NCBI GenBank assembly: GCA_029817715.1
Contig: JARUPY010000594.1
Location: 1-64,000 of the forward strand
Source: Melastoma dodecandrum
Taxonomy: Eukaryota > Streptophyta > Magnoliopsida > Myrtales > Melastomataceae
DNA: 64,000 bases
Direction: 5' to 3'
The translations under genes and the position numbers were made by a program. Below are positions 40,710 through 52,844 of this stretch, one piece after another. The notes under the pieces were generated by a model. That model was not told where the DNA came from, ran no database searches, and was given only the letters and a program-made list of their open reading frames with translations. Each line of letters begins with the position of its first letter. Within the stretch, counting starts at the first letter, position 1.

Positions 40710-42520
40710 CGCTCACCCCACCCTCCTGGCAGTCGCTACTGCACATGCGCGACCGGCTGTGGTTGGCCGTCCGATGCTCGGAGCAAGATGCTAGGTAGTA
40801 GCGGGTGTAAATTTCCTTACGAAGCAGAATTTTTATTTTTTCGGTCGCTGGCTCGGAGCGATGCCCGAAGGATGGATTTCGGTGGCGGCGCGGGTCCCCG
40901 CCTTTCCTCCCACTGAATGGGCGCGATGAGAGGACCCGGCGTTTTTCGTCGCGCGTCCGATTGATCAGGCGCGAGGAACCTGACTCACAATCAACCTGAC
41001 CTGGCCAACGACATCGCGACTAACGTTCCGGGGGTCAATGTGCGAGTTCGTTACCTTCTCGTTACGAAGTCGCGCCGTCACGCTCTCAATGGCCCGACGA
41101 GCGAGATCGCTTCAGCGGGCCGGTCCTTGCTCTCAGCTGCGCTAACTCCACCATCCTGGGAACCCTAACCGAGGCCAGGGGGGTTGACGGCTACGATCGT
41201 GATCTGCCGTCGTTGAGGAGGGAAACTGGATTCGCCATGGAATGCTCGGTAGGGCCGACGAACACTGCGCCGCCCTGGCGAGCCCCTGTCCATCCCACTT
41301 GTGATGTAGCAGGTCGCCCAGTGACCCCGACCGGCAAGCCGGGATAGTCTGCAAACAGTGCTGGGCTGACGAACGTGAAAGCATGGCCAGGGGTGGTTCG
41401 CCACGAGGGCCTAGAGGCGGAAAGCCCGCAACGAGATGATTCGCCGGGCATGTGCCATAAATTAACCGACCCGCACGGGCAGCGACCGTCTCGCTACCGA
41501 GCGCGGCGTCCCCTTTCAGGTCGCTGAGGTCCTTCGTCGCTCCGACAAAACCACACCCAGAGCGCGAGCAGCATCGCAGGTAGTGATTCAGTAGGGGGGA
41601 CTTGGTCAAGGCCCGGTTGACAGCAATACCCGTTGCAAGGTACGTGGCAGTGCGGGACCCGGTTGAGCGGCCAGTCGATCTCAAGTCCGAGCGAACCACT
41701 CGTTTTGGTCGGTGCGTTGCCCTCCTGAGTAGAGGAACCCGAGAACCAGCATAGGCCGCGTTACAGAGGGTTTTGCTCCCTAGCGGCAGGAACGAAAGCT
41801 ACAGCCACGCCCCGATTATCAGAAAGAGGAGCCCCATGACGATCTTCGCCGCGGTCTCGCTCAACGCGCCGTGTCGCAAAAGAGGGCGAGATGAACCGTT
41901 GAATTCCGGTCAAGTTCAATATCGGTCAACCCATTATATATATAGGAATGCAAGCGAACGCTCAAGATGATCCGCAAGCGTGGTAAACTCCAGCTGAATG
42001 CGAGTTCCTCCGAAGATCCGAGGCGTTCGCATCGGAATATGAATACTCCTGTCAGGGCAACGCAGGGAGATATATTAGTAGTACCACGGGAGTAGCGGGC
42101 CTCCTTGGCCGCCACACCTAGGCAGTAGCAAGTGGAAACCAAGTTTTTACGTCGTCTTGAGGGGCGATGAGCACGGGACGATTGACTGAGCTGTGAAGAG
42201 CGAGACCCTACATCGTCAAGTGCACGGGCTGCGCCGATGGCTACTGCACTGCGTACTTTCGATTGTAGGTAACTGTCTCCCCTCAGAGATCTCGCAAGAG
42301 CGGATGCTGGGCAATCTCCCTGGCGGAAACAGAGTTTGCTAGCGGCAAGACCGGCAGTGGACCAAGGGGACCTGCAGCAGTCCCGTCCGCCGCATCGTGG
42401 GAGTTAATCGAGGGGGATGGATTGGCGTTTTGCCGGGGGGAGACTCGAGGCTGAGACTGTTCGGCTGTCTAGAAAAAGGGCCGCAATCAAGCGATGACGC
42501 GCGTTTCTGGTGCTCGCCCG
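40710..42520. other. no gene resolved
   Basis: A minus-strand stretch FTFVSPALFADYPGLPVGVT with GGAVFVGPTEHSMANPVSL (about 41385-41220) is well formed, but the same stretch is open on the plus strand. Other frames (plus 41773-41970, minus 42142-41861) carry nothing recognisable. AT-rich sequence at 40810-40845 and around 41930 is intergenic in character. Confidence 0.25.
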
Positions 42521-42529
42521 CCGAGATTC

Positions 42530-42770
42530 GGGTTTTTAAGTGGCGCCTCGCGCCGCGGGCAAACACCTTAACCGTAGGCGTGCTGCTCGGTGAACTGCAC
42601 CTCGCACCTTCCACGGTTGACGCTTCCTCGCATGCTGCAGCTGCAGAGCGAACGGTTTCAAGGTGTCGATATACAACTGCCGCTCCTGTGGCACAATTTC
42701 GCAGATGCTTTCGGGCTTCCTTGCTCCCGGTCATTGGCCACCCGGTCACAGAGCGGGCTGCCTGGAAGTC
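42530..42770 (+). CDS. LuxR-type HTH, degraded copy 2
   Basis: This aligns with the gene at 14690-14890 over its whole HTH: LLGELHLAPSTV corresponds to GAELHLAESTVRF, and in the next frame SGFLAPGHWP corresponds to SAGFLAPGAG. The DNA also aligns base by base between GGCGC and the GGGCTTTCCTTGC / GGGTTTCCTTGC ends. The frame breaks three or more times, so as given it is not a functional gene. What it would regulate is unclear, since the neighbouring genes are unresolved. Confidence 0.55.
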
Positions 42771-42779
42771 GAGCTGCCC

Positions 42780-45700
42780 GTCATAGCTCGCCGCCGCAGC
42801 CGCGTAGCCACAAGTACGAGCATCACACGGGAGGCCCTCCGCGATATGGGTCCTTACGCCTCACTACCCAACCGCTCATCGCGTTAGAACAAAGGGGCGG
42901 ATAGTTTCTTGTTGATCAAACAACCCAAACCTTGCGGGCTTTGCGCGGTCCGAGAGCTCGATTGCGTTTGATTGAACATGTTCGAAGCAGGAGACTTTGT
43001 AGTCGTTTCTCGGCCGTTGTGCCGTTGTTGTACCGGATTGATAGTTGGTGAATGCCGTCGTGCTCCCACAGATCCGCCAGGACTGCCCGACTGAAGTGCT
43101 CGGTCGTGGAGCTCCACACTTTGACCCACCCGCGAAGGCAGCAAACGTCATTCGCAGAAGCAGGCGCCGGAGCACCCTAAACATCAGTTGAAAGCGCCAT
43201 CAACTCTTCGAACAAGTTGATGTCAGAAGAATCGCTCCCGATGGGGAAGAGCCTCCGTCCTAGTCCGGGGACGTTTGCCGATCCGTTATAGAGATGAACG
43301 AAGTCCCGCGCCACTTTCCGGCACCAAACACGCAGATTCCGCGGCACAGCAGGGTCTTCCTCGACGAGGAGCCGTATACCTTGCCATTCCCTACGACAGC
43401 TGCCGCCCATGACCGCGCTCGCCGACGCGCCTAACGATCACGCTGCGCAGCGTTTTCGAATTTGTGACTGGCTACCGTCAGCTAACAGGGAATTTCGTGG
43501 ACCAAAGCGATATCGAGAGGTTGACGATCAGTTGAGCGGAACCCCAAACTTGAACCACTCAAGAGCCGAACTAGGGGCTGGCGCCAATCAACGAAGGCCC
43601 GCTGGCGACGCAGTGCAACCGTTCGCGTAGATCCTCGATACATTCATCCTCAATGGCGGGCTAGTATCTGTTGACGGGGTCATGCTTGGTGTCGAACTGG
43701 TTGCAGTACCGGAAAGTTTCTCTATGCCTAACACCTTCGGATAGATACCTGTCGACTTGTGTTGAGCTCCGAGCTATTTTCCGCCAGATTCAGCCAGTGC
43801 CGACTGATTCCGTAATATGGCGTCGCCTGCTGAGCGTGGAGTGCCGCGAGCTATGCTTTCCACCTGTCGGCCGATGTTTCCCGGAGTCTGCGGGGCTCTG
43901 AAACCCCGTACCGTCTCGCCGAACTGATGGGTCCCCGTTTCCAGCAGGGAGGCCTAGCTCGAGGGGTAGGCGAGAGAGCACAGTCGTTGTTTGAAGAGAG
44001 CGCCGGAGGAACGGTAAAGTAGCACCCAAGACGGACCGACCTCGTCTTTCAGGCCTGGTGATCCGGTCCACCAATGCAGGCACTACACCTGTGACGGGCA
44101 CGTCGTGATAGCAGCCGAAGAATCTGGAGTTGGGTGCACCGGCACTGTGAAACGCTCGTCGAGTACGGGGGTGCTCGACCAGTACTTCAAAGATCCGCCG
44201 AGCAGTGTCTGCCACCTGCTGTCGCATAGGCATCACCGACTGCTCGCGTCGAGCCGCAACCACCGCCGACAACGGGTGTATGCCGAATCGAGATCTTTCC
44301 GCGAAGCGTGTCTGATTCGAGAAGCCCTTTCTGTGCCCGGAACCAATCCGGGATGCCACGCCGACTCCTCAAATCGCCCGGACGTCCTTTCCGCCCGCTT
44401 GACAGGACGGCGTACTCAGCGAGTGACCTCAGTCATCCCAAGGACGGAATCACAGCGCCCTAGTTCTGCGTAGGTCCCTCCGCATCGCGATGTCTCGGAG
44501 AAGAGGTTTGAGGCGTAGCACATCGAGTGGTGGCGGCACCCTCACAACGAGAAGCCCTCGGAGCTCAGTCCCGTCCACGGTTGACCAGGGCCTCGACGTC
44601 GACAAGCGTCAAGGTTGCATTGTATCTTGGAGACGGGGGCATGGTCAGAAGCGCCGAACCGTGAGGCTAGGAAAGTCGCGCATCGCAGGGATCACGGACT
44701 TTCTCTTCCAAGTGCACGCCCGCTGTGCGTCGTCAGCTGGATAGCAGGTAAGGCGTCACATCATGGACGCCGGCTGCGTGGAATGAATCCCGTCGCAGCA
44801 CGCATCCAAAAGCACACTCCGCCACTAAGATGGTGTCGGGGGGAGCCCAAACGACCCGCGCGCCCAGTGTGCGAACAACGATTTTTGTTGAGCTCAAAAA
44901 ACGTTGAAGCTATCGTGAAACGCCGACTGCCGAGCGCACGTCGTGTCGAACATCTCGCCCTTTGTGTCATGTCAGCAAACTGATATGACAAAAACGTAGT
45001 AGCGTCGCCCGACGTGCGGCAAGGAGCGGACCACAAGAGGTCTTTGGAAGGCCTTTGGATTTGAGTTGTTGTTTTTGTGTGGACAGGCTGAGCCGGCGTC
45101 GTCTCTTTTATAGCGGAGGGTTGATCGACGCGTATCCGATTACAGGAACCCACAGAGGGATTTCCGGTTGATATCGATTTGCAACGGCCAGCCCCGAGAG
45201 GCGAATGAAGAGAAGAGACGTGGAACGGGTCGAGTTCTCCTGCCCATACGCGCTGCCGGATGGCGAACGTCGAGTCGCCGCGGCATGGTGGACCATTGAC
45301 GGTGGTCATGCCTGCGATCCAGGAGCCGAGTCGACTGATTTCTGCGCCGACATCAACGTGTTTGAACGGGGGCGTAGACCGGCGCGGCCGACCAGTGGGA
45401 CACGAGCACCTGCTTCTGTCCAAGGTCTGCTAGGTCAAGCGCAGACAGCAGCGAACAACCAGTTTGCCGAGTCGGCCCCACGCGCGCTGAGGAGAAACTA
45501 CTCGTGCCTCAACACAATTCCCGACCGCACTCAGCAGCCTCTGGCGCAGCACTCGTGGAAGTGTAAAGGCTAGGGTGCCAATCGTCGCGCAGTGAGGAAG
45601 CCGAAGGAGGAATCTCGAGGCGGGAGCGGACTTCATCCCAAACCCTCGGGATCCAAGACGCGGGGTCGATAGTCAAGCTGAAGGTCGCGGGCGAGTTCCA

Positions 45701-46360
45701 CCACGTATAGTGAACCGGAGCGAGATGCGGACTCGATCTCTGCAGCGAGTACAGCCTATTGCGATCCGGACGAGAATCGATGTTTCCGCACGTTGACCTG
45801 CCCCTAACGACCCTGAGGAGGGGTCCGACATTTTGGGGGGAGGTGAACCACGTAGTCGTCCCGGCCCGTGACCAAAAGAATGTCAGATACTACGTCACTA
45901 AGAAGTGGCGTCGTCGGGTCTTGGACTCACATAGAATCGAAACTGCCACAATGCGAACGCCTACCCTTGGTCCTTCGGGTACAGCAAATCCAGCCGGAGG
46001 TAGCGCAGCCGCATTCTCCGATGTCCTTCTCGACGTCTCCTCTGTGACGGGGCTCGCTTGTGCAGGTCTGCTTCGGCGGGGTGGCCTAGGACATAACTCC
46101 AGAGATCACCTCGGAGACATCCGTGTGAACGAACTCGTCGTGAGTCAGACCCTCGCGGTAGGCGAAGCTCACCCGCTTCGGACAAGAACACCTCGCGCGA
46201 CGATCAGTCCGATGGAGTTGATCCGCGAACCGGAGGCCGTGACCCGGAATCCTCCGGGTTCTGATCGGTGTTACGAGCATCCAGTCCCATAAGCCGGCCC
46301 TGCGATCTTCATCGCGTAGTTCCTCGTTCGGGATCTCTCTACTCGACTGCTCTCAGTCGC
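42780..46360. other. unresolved stretch with scattered open frames
   Basis: The longest frames are minus 44359-43790 (QSVMPMRQQVADTARRIFEV, LVEHPRTRRAF), minus 45423-44761, and plus 45205-45573 and 45759-46292. The first has good codon use and may be a real regulator-like protein. None shows a recognisable domain, and the opposite strand is usually open as well. Confidence 0.25.
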
Positions 46361-46369
46361 CAAACGACT

Positions 46370-46795
46370 TCAAGGAGTTGCGCGCAGTCCAATCACGGCG
46401 CGACTCCGACATCGCGGGCCGAGCTTGTCGTAGTCGATCCCCTCGCGCTCAAGGTCCTCGGCGGTCACCGCGTCCGCAACTCCCCCGCGACGCGTGGCTG
46501 CGCGAACCGGCGGTTGCCGGCGTAGGCGCGTTAGCGCTTCGCCGGGGGGCGCTCTGGCCCTGAGCTTCCACCGCCTCCTGTGCGTCCATAGAATCCGCCA
46601 GCGCCGCCAGAGCCCAGCGTCCATCTCCTCTGGAGAACAATGGAATACGGAGGGCAGGGGCGATGAACTGGAGTCGGGGAGGGGAGTCCGACTGGTCCTT
46701 GTCGTGGTTCCTTTCTGACCACTGATCTAACGAGACAGGTCCCCTCAGATCGCGCGAGACCTTGACTGAGAAAAGCACGACGACCCCTTGTAGGA
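46370..46795 (-). CDS. unidentified ORF with one hydrophobic segment
   Basis: Minus-strand frames give WALVVVLQGVVVLFSVKVSR (about 46820-46760, a probable membrane helix) followed by a charged, Ala/Arg-rich part and AEDLEREGIDYDKLGP (about 46460-46410). It directly follows the intact ORF at 47221-46802 on the same strand. Not recognised. Confidence 0.25.
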
Positions 46796-46801
46796 CGACA
46801 A

Positions 46802-47221
46802 CTAGTGCCCATGTTTCAAGTCGCCCTCGCGGGCCATCTTGATCGCCTCGACGATCACGGTCTTTCCGCTCTGCATCCGCCATTGCGCTGTCTGCACGAT
46901 CCACGGCTCGCGGTGTCTAGTTCCCTTGAGCGACACCAAGGCGCCCACGTTCATGTCGGCAGCGGGGATGCGCCTGAGCGCGGCGACGACCGCATCAACG
47001 GTGTCGGGGCGATTGCGCACGAGGGCTGAAGAGAGCCGGTGACGCCCGCCTTTTGACGACGTGGTTTCGTCGATGATGACCCCCAGCGATTTGTAACACC
47101 GCAAGGCGAGTTGCTTTGCTGATGGCTGAGAAGTGTCTGCAGCCTCGCGTTCTCGTAACCCGGCGGTTTGTCGGCGACCGACCGCGAACAAGCAATCGTC
47201 GCAGAGATCTCGGATCGCCAC
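46802..47221 (-). CDS. unidentified intact 139-aa protein
   Basis: One of the few long uninterrupted frames in the poor part of the window. It reads MAIRDLCDDCLFAVGRRQTA, QLALRCYKSLGVIIDETTSS, RNRPDTVDAVVAALRRIPAA and TAQWRMQSGKTVIVEAIKMA before a basic His-containing end. A CxxC pair near the N-terminus could bind metal. Codon use is coding-like. The sequence is soluble and mixed alpha/beta in appearance. No family recognised. Confidence 0.45.
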   Translation of the reverse strand: MAIRDLCDDCLFAVGRRQTAGLREREAADTSQPSAKQLALRCYKSLGVIIDETTSSKGGRHRLSSALVRNRPDTVDAVVAALRRIPAADMNVGALVSLKGTRHREPWIVQTAQWRMQSGKTVIVEAIKMAREGDLKHGH

Positions 47222-47739
47222 ATGCAGAGCCTTCCGGAGCCAGAACTACGTTTCTTGAACGACTCGGCGAACACCGAGCACTAGGTATGCACGCGATGTT
47301 CCTTATCTGCAAGCCGGGGTGGCGAATGTGCGAGCCCATCTGATGAGTCCCGTCAGGACAGAAAAGGAGCTTTTGTCGTCGAGTTCGCTGTAGCCCTTAT
47401 AGCTGCATCCCTTGTACGCGTCGTCTTCGGCGTGCTTTTCCGGTTTCGGGAGTGACCAAGAACATCGGTTGCTGGCTCGTCCCGTGTCCCCCTCGTTCGG
47501 GGTACCCGCCATCCGCTCAAGCTTTCTACGAGGTGGTAGCATTTCCGGAGGCGACTGTTCGCTGCAACCCATCGGTCAACGATCTTGAAGTCGTCCTCGT
47601 AGTACTATTATCCCTCGAAGCACCATGAGCTTGGCTGGATCGTTGCGCGGCGACGATGCTTGATCGTCCGGCGCTCTGCGATGCCGAGACGGCACAGTCA
47701 GTTCGTTTCGCGAAGCATGCTTGATGCTGCGCGGGTTGC

Positions 47740-48666
47740 CCTTACGTTCTTCTCGTGTGTACGATCGGCACATCGACATACGCGTCGCCTCGTGTACGCA
47801 GGTCGACGAGAAACGCATACCTGCTGTCAACAGCCCTCACGGTCTTCGAGCGGCGTCCCGTTTCCTGCGCGCCTCGCCAACTGCCTCGAACGATCTGCAA
47901 GAACCACGCCCTTGGTTCCACCAGTCGGTCGGCCGCACACGAAGAGCCAATACGAGGTACGCCCTCCGTTTCGAAGTCGCTGAGCGACGGGTATTGGCAC
48001 GGACGTGCTGCACAATCTTGTGCAAGTATAGTACGAGCTGGGGGAGTCCTCGCCGGTCCGTCCGTCCCCGACGTATCGGGTCGCTTATAAGCCTCAGCGA
48101 CACGGTCCCTCGTCAGCGGACGATGACGAATGTGACATCGTTTGGGGTACTGTCGAGGACAAGCCTGATTGTCCTCTGAGCGGTCTCTGACAACGGTGTT
48201 CGTTAGGCACCGTGTCAAATGTGTCGTCAACCAGGACGACAAACGTTTCGAAGATGTGCTTGAGGTCGTCGGACCCAAGCAAACGCGCAAACTCATGTCG
48301 AAACACTCCCATGTCAGTGATGGGTTGTGGCTTTAAGCACACGTCCATCGTACGGGCGTAATACGAGCTCGAATAACTCTTATGAGGTTGGGTAGCGAGA
48401 CCGTTATGGCGGAGTTTTGCGGCAGATTGAAGAGTCCTTGCCCCAGTCGATTCTTGTATTGCAAGCTTCTTTATTGCCTCCATGGCCTTCGACCCGGGGA
48501 CCTGAGCGGGCAGCGCTAGTCTCGATCGCGGGCAAGAAATCTCCCCGATTAGGGACTCTATGATTGCCGAGCTGCGGGTCGTATCTCCAGGTATCGGTTT
48601 CCGACCACGATGGTAGAAAGGTGGGGTCCCCCCCCCCCCCTCCCAGTTGTCTTTGAGCATGCGCAT
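47740..48666 (-). CDS. unidentified minus-strand protein (frameshifted)
   Basis: Readable pieces are KAMEAIKKLAIQEST (48490), SSYYARTMDVCLKPQPITDM and GVFRHEFARLLGSDDLKHIF then ETFVVLVDDTFDTVPNE (48370-48200), and VDSRYAFLVDLRTRGDAYVD-VPIVHTRRT (47835-47745). About 300 residues if one gene. A run of 14 C at 48628-48641 sits near its start and may be an artefact. No family recognised. Confidence 0.35.
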
Positions 48667-48699
48667 TTATCAGTCGCAATAGCTGGACGTCTTGCCGTG

Positions 48700-50270
48700 T
48701 CTAGCCCCAGGTGCCCGATAAACCCAGAGCGATTGGTTCGCGAGATTCTGGATTCAACACCGCTTCACAACGATCGTTCCGGCGACAGGCGTCAAAAGCG
48801 AGCAGTGTCGATGTCCGAAGGATCATCAAGAATGAGGCACTGCGAGGTTGGCGCCCTACGTCATGCGATTTGATCTATACCATAGAATCACGTTCATATC
48901 CTTGTCATTTAAAACGCCCACGCAAGTCCAGAAGTCGAAGCGATTGTCCTCAGAGGTGGGGGGTGTCGAACACGTGTTCTAAGGAAGCGGGCTGAGGTTC
49001 ACGAATCGGGCGTACGCGGAGGGGAACGATGCGCCGGCCGTTCATCCGCGAGGCCGAGGCCCGCGAACAGGTGCCTCGCGCTCGTTGAGCGACGTCGAGA
49101 GCTGGGTGGCGAGCCTGTGACGAGGGGAGAGCCGAGTGATGGTGAAGGTTTGGGTCGATTACGAGCAATGCGACCGTGCAGGGTGCTACGCGACACTGCC
49201 ATTGCATGGAACCGCCGCGCGCGTTTCCTCGTACTCTCTGGACCGACAGCCACAATCAGCGGCAGTAAGGCGTGGGTTGTGGGGCCGGCGCCGTCGATCG
49301 AATCGATCCGTGAGCGAGCTCTGCATCCGTTCTTGTCGGCGAGGAGCGTTTCTAGCTCATACCGTCGCAGCCATAACCTCGCATGACCACATAACTACGC
49401 CTCGTTTGTCCTCGACGACTTCCATCGGGCGGCAGACAGATGGGGTCAGTTGGGTACGTGGAGCGGGACGGGCTCGGCGGCCAGCGGGACCACGGGAGGG
49501 AGCGTACGGGTAGCGGCTCGACTGTGCCTAGCGATATACAACCCGGACGACTAAGGTGACGGACGCGACCATGGCACCGATCCAAGTACGCCGATGCCGA
49601 ACCGGTTGCCAAGTTGCACGAGCTGGCACCCGCAGCTCGGGCACGCGGAACGACTCATCAACGGGATGCACGCGGAGTTTCTTTCCGAGAACCATGTGGA
49701 CGTCAAACGATGCGACTCACGTCTCCCCGCCCTTGACAGCTCATCAGCTGAAGCGGCGATGATTCCTGCCGAAGCGGAATTGGATTCTGTTCTGCGATGC
49801 CGTGGCGAGCATGTCATGCACCTGCCGCTCCACACCCACATCGCGATGTCCTCGTTGCCGGATCCGACATCGAGCAGAACGCGTGGATAGAAGCGCAGCA
49901 AAGTCGACCGCTGGGGGAGCGGCGACTATACACGCGCGAGAACTCTCCTGACGGCATGCATCGTTCTACTCGACAGGCATCAAGCACGCGTTCGATAAGG
50001 GAGTCGCTGTCCGGTCCGCCACAGATCTCGATCGCGTGGCTCGGTGCTGGTCGCGTGCATAAAGGTAGATGGTCCACTGCGAGCGAGGGCATCGCGATGC
50101 GATTCCGATCAGAAGAGACGATCGCTAGAACAACAGTCACCGCGCCTATATCGACTAGTGAGGCACCGACAGTCGGCTGACGATGCGTGCCCATCGGCGG
50201 CTGCTTCGTGTGCCCGGTTGGCCTGGTGACGTGGTCAGGTCGCACTGCGAAGGCCAGCGATTTGGAGTTT
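48700..50270. other. unresolved stretch
   Basis: A plus-strand start MVKVWVDYEQCDRAGCYA at 49139 recalls a short ferredoxin, but the remaining cysteines are missing. A minus-strand segment SLVDIGAVTVVLAIVSSDRN with EICGGPDSDSLIERVLDACR (50160-49990) then LLDVGSGNEDIAMWVW (49880) is coding-like. Nothing assignable. Confidence 0.25.
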
Positions 50271-50279
50271 CGGTTTCAG

Positions 50280-50991
50280 GGACCTAAACGGACCTACTCT
50301 CTACGCTGGAGCCCTTGAGTGACTTCCGGACGAGCAAGAGTCCCTCGGTGGAGAAAGACTGTCTGGATAATTTGGTCCGTTTCCACGAGCGAGGGAGACA
50401 GGCACCTATCGCCGAAGAGGCAAGAACTTGACGAGGAGCCCATACTTGTCGCCAGCGAACGGCTTGATGCGGAAGATAGATCAGGCCCTGCGCGTTCCTG
50501 AACGGCATCGCGGATGAAGTTGCGCCCACTCTCTGCCGACCAGCAATGAATCGCTACTCTGCAGGAAAATTGTGTTTGGTGGTTGCCCGAAGAAGCCAGC
50601 CGTCTTCCATTTCCGCATGTGCGAACGAGTTCGAGTTTTGCCAAGACGCGCACGTACGCCCAAAAAAGCTCTGGTAATCAAGCTGCGCCCGGGCAATGTA
50701 CTGTCGAGTCATTGGTCGATGCGAAGCCGCAACTCGTTCTGCATTCACTTCCCAAAACGCCACATCGCGGATATCAACTGTGCGGCCGAGCGAGGGTAGG
50801 TGAACGTATACGGATTCGTTTGGAGTTCCGTCGAAGCGTCCGCCTCTCACGTTCTGATCGCTCACTGGTACCAGGTGCCAAGTTTGGGTTGAAGGATTCC
50901 GCGCTATAAGCCGCAAGGTGGCTGAAGGCGCGAAATCAATATATCGTCTGGTACGAGGTACTTCCGTCTGATTGATCGACGTCGAGCGCAA
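50280..50991 (-). CDS. unidentified ~230-aa protein
   Basis: The ATG at 50991 opens an uninterrupted 145-codon frame, MRSTSINQTEVPRTRRYIDF, ATLRLIARNPSTQTWHLVPV, SVYVHLPSLGRTVDIRDVAF, continuing after a frame change near 50560 through CLFGDRCLSPSLVETDQIIQ to a stop near 50290. Hydrophilic, beta-rich, good codon use. It lies downstream of the kinase region on the same strand. No family recognised. Confidence 0.4.
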
Positions 50992-51289
50992 CGCGGAAGG
51001 AGGGATTTGGCCGCAGAAGGGGCCCAGAAATGGTCATTAAGCGCCACTAATCGAACGAATACCCTAGTGCAACTGGCAAGCTCCGAGCCTGCTCATCGGT
51101 GGATCGGGTAGAGCTTCGCTCGGACTGCGGCCTTCGCAATTTCGAGTGCTTCGTGAGCCACCAAGAAAGGACGGTTCCAGGGACTTTCGTTCTCCGTTTA
51201 GGCTTCCGGACCTCGTGCACGACCCCCGAACTGCGCGGCCGCCTGGCCTGGTTCGAACTGGAAGGCGGGATACACCAACTGACCATGGG

Positions 51290-51781
51290 TCAGGGGCTAC
51301 GGCGAGATAAATAGTTTCCATTCGCGCAGTGTGTCCGCGACTCTCGTTCGGCGGACAACCGCGAGGTCTCGTCGGGTCCCATCAAACCGGCGAGTACCGT
51401 CCTCACTGAGAAGCAGCGGACTTTGCTGAGTAACTCAACACGAAGTTTGTTGGTCTGTAACTCGAATCGAATACCGTCCAACTCTTTTTCGGCCGGCGCC
51501 GGATCGACCTCAGCAAAGCTCATGCCCGGCGCGCTGCTCCAGACGCGTACGGAAATTATCGTCAATCCTCGCCCTGAGGGCGGATCTATAAATTCACGTT
51601 TCACATGTCCCCTCTTGTCATTGAGCGTTGAGTATGAACATACGCTTCCCGCCAATGTCAATATTAAAGAAGTGCTAGCAGAGGAGGCGCGCCGCGTCCT
51701 GCCCGTGACAAGCGATGCGGCTGTCTCGGGGTGTCTGATCGAGCGCAGCTCGAGCAGCTTTGGCTGTACCGTTTCAGCCAA
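51290..51781 (-). CDS. unidentified ORF downstream of the kinase
   Basis: A minus-strand 163-codon frame with GRGLTIISVRVWSSAPGMSF, EVDPAPAEKELDGIRFELQT and RVELLSKVRCFSVRTVLAGL. Its codon use is better than that of the opposing plus-strand frame (51423-51872). It could be an accessory of the kinase gene or simply the next gene. Not recognised. Confidence 0.35.
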   Translation of the reverse strand: MAETVQPKLLELRSIRHPETAASLVTGRTRRASSASTSLILTLAGSVCSYSTLNDKRGHVKREFIDPPSGRGLTIISVRVWSSAPGMSFAEVDPAPAEKELDGIRFELQTNKLRVELLSKVRCFSVRTVLAGLMGPDETSRLSAERESRTHCANGNYLSRRSP

Positions 51782-51999
51782 GGTACGAGATATCCGAGAA
51801 GGAGATCAAGCGATCGATTCGAAGCAAGGTTCAATTCGCGCGAAGGAGATCGAAAGCGAGCGACGTCGATAGCGCGCCACGCCTCGGCAACGGTCTCCCT
51901 GCCGATACGCGGGCGCTAGTAGCTGTGCAAGAAGACGTTGCCCGTCGGTCGCGCCGAGGGGTGCGCTAGAGCGAGCTAGCTCGGAAATGCCACGTCAAC

Positions 52000-52840
52000 T
52001 GGCGGGTGGACGACAACTAGTAGTACAGGATTGATGTCCTCTGAGGCGCGAGTACTTGGCATCGATCTCGTCCAACATGACGCCTATGGCCGTAGACGTT
52101 CTGCCAACGGCGTCAGCGTCGCGTCCGGTAGGGCGCGTGGGAGGAGCGCTCTGCGTGCTCTTCTAGCAGCTCGGGGGGGCGGCGCAACTGTCGAAGTCGA
52201 CAACCTTCGCCTCGCCGCTGGGTTGAAGTGATGGCGATGTTGTCGGGCCTGACATCACACACATCTGAATGAGGGCCCGACTCATGCAGGGCGGCGATTC
52301 CACTCGCTGCGGCTTCGACCGCTAACCGACCCTGCGTGTCTTAGGCCTTGCTAGCGGCGACAGTCTCCACTGCTTTGAGTTGACGCCGCCGGAGAGAAGT
52401 ACCTTTTTCCCACGTCCCGAATCGTGAGGTGAGTTCCTCCGCCTCCCGCGAGTCGGTGGGTCGAGAGCGGTCCCCGGCGTACAGATATTTCACGACGGCC
52501 GTCGATCCGATCTGTAGCCGACTGCTCTGCTGTGACGATCCGTCCTGGCCGGCACTCGGAACTTGACCAGCACCTCTGCTCGGTCCGTAGGAGCGCGTGC
52601 ACTGAGAGGCTCCAGCTCTTCCGTTACGCGAGAACGCCGCCGATGACGAGATCGCGCCCAAGCTGCTTTAGCGAAGCACGGCGAGTGGCATCGTCTACCC
52701 AAACTCCTTCAGGTCCGGCCGTCACCGCGCCTCCGTTTACGCCCTGCCGGCGACGCTCATGCTCGCGTGAGCAGGTCGCCCGACATTCGCGGAGGTGCAT
52801 CACCAGGTGCGCCTCCTTCAGCCCCAATTTGAGCACGCCA
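52000..52840 (-). CDS. Hanks-type Ser/Thr protein kinase-like protein (frameshifted)
   Basis: The catalytic loop can be read: SGIAALHESG then HSDV...VRPDNIAIT (52302-52223), corresponding to 'LH..givHrDvKPdNillt'. After the right spacing comes GEAKVVDFDSCAAP (52217-52175), with DFD in place of the usual DFG. Upstream, LKQLGRDLVIGGVLA (about 52680-52630), AEVLVKFRVPA and TAVVKYLYAG may be the N-lobe with its VAIK-type lysine. Downstream RSTAIGVMLDEIDAKYSRLR is the C-lobe end. HSD for HRD and Arg for the loop Lys (VRPDN) are unusual; with this many base errors they may be either real or artefacts. Length fits one kinase domain of about 270 residues. Confidence 0.55.
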
Positions 52841-52844
52841 GAAT

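Noticed and set aside
49139..49330. Possible small ferredoxin (MVKVWVDYEQCDRAGCYA)
   Set aside because: Only the first cysteines fit; the remaining cluster ligands and the CP motif are not found in any frame downstream.
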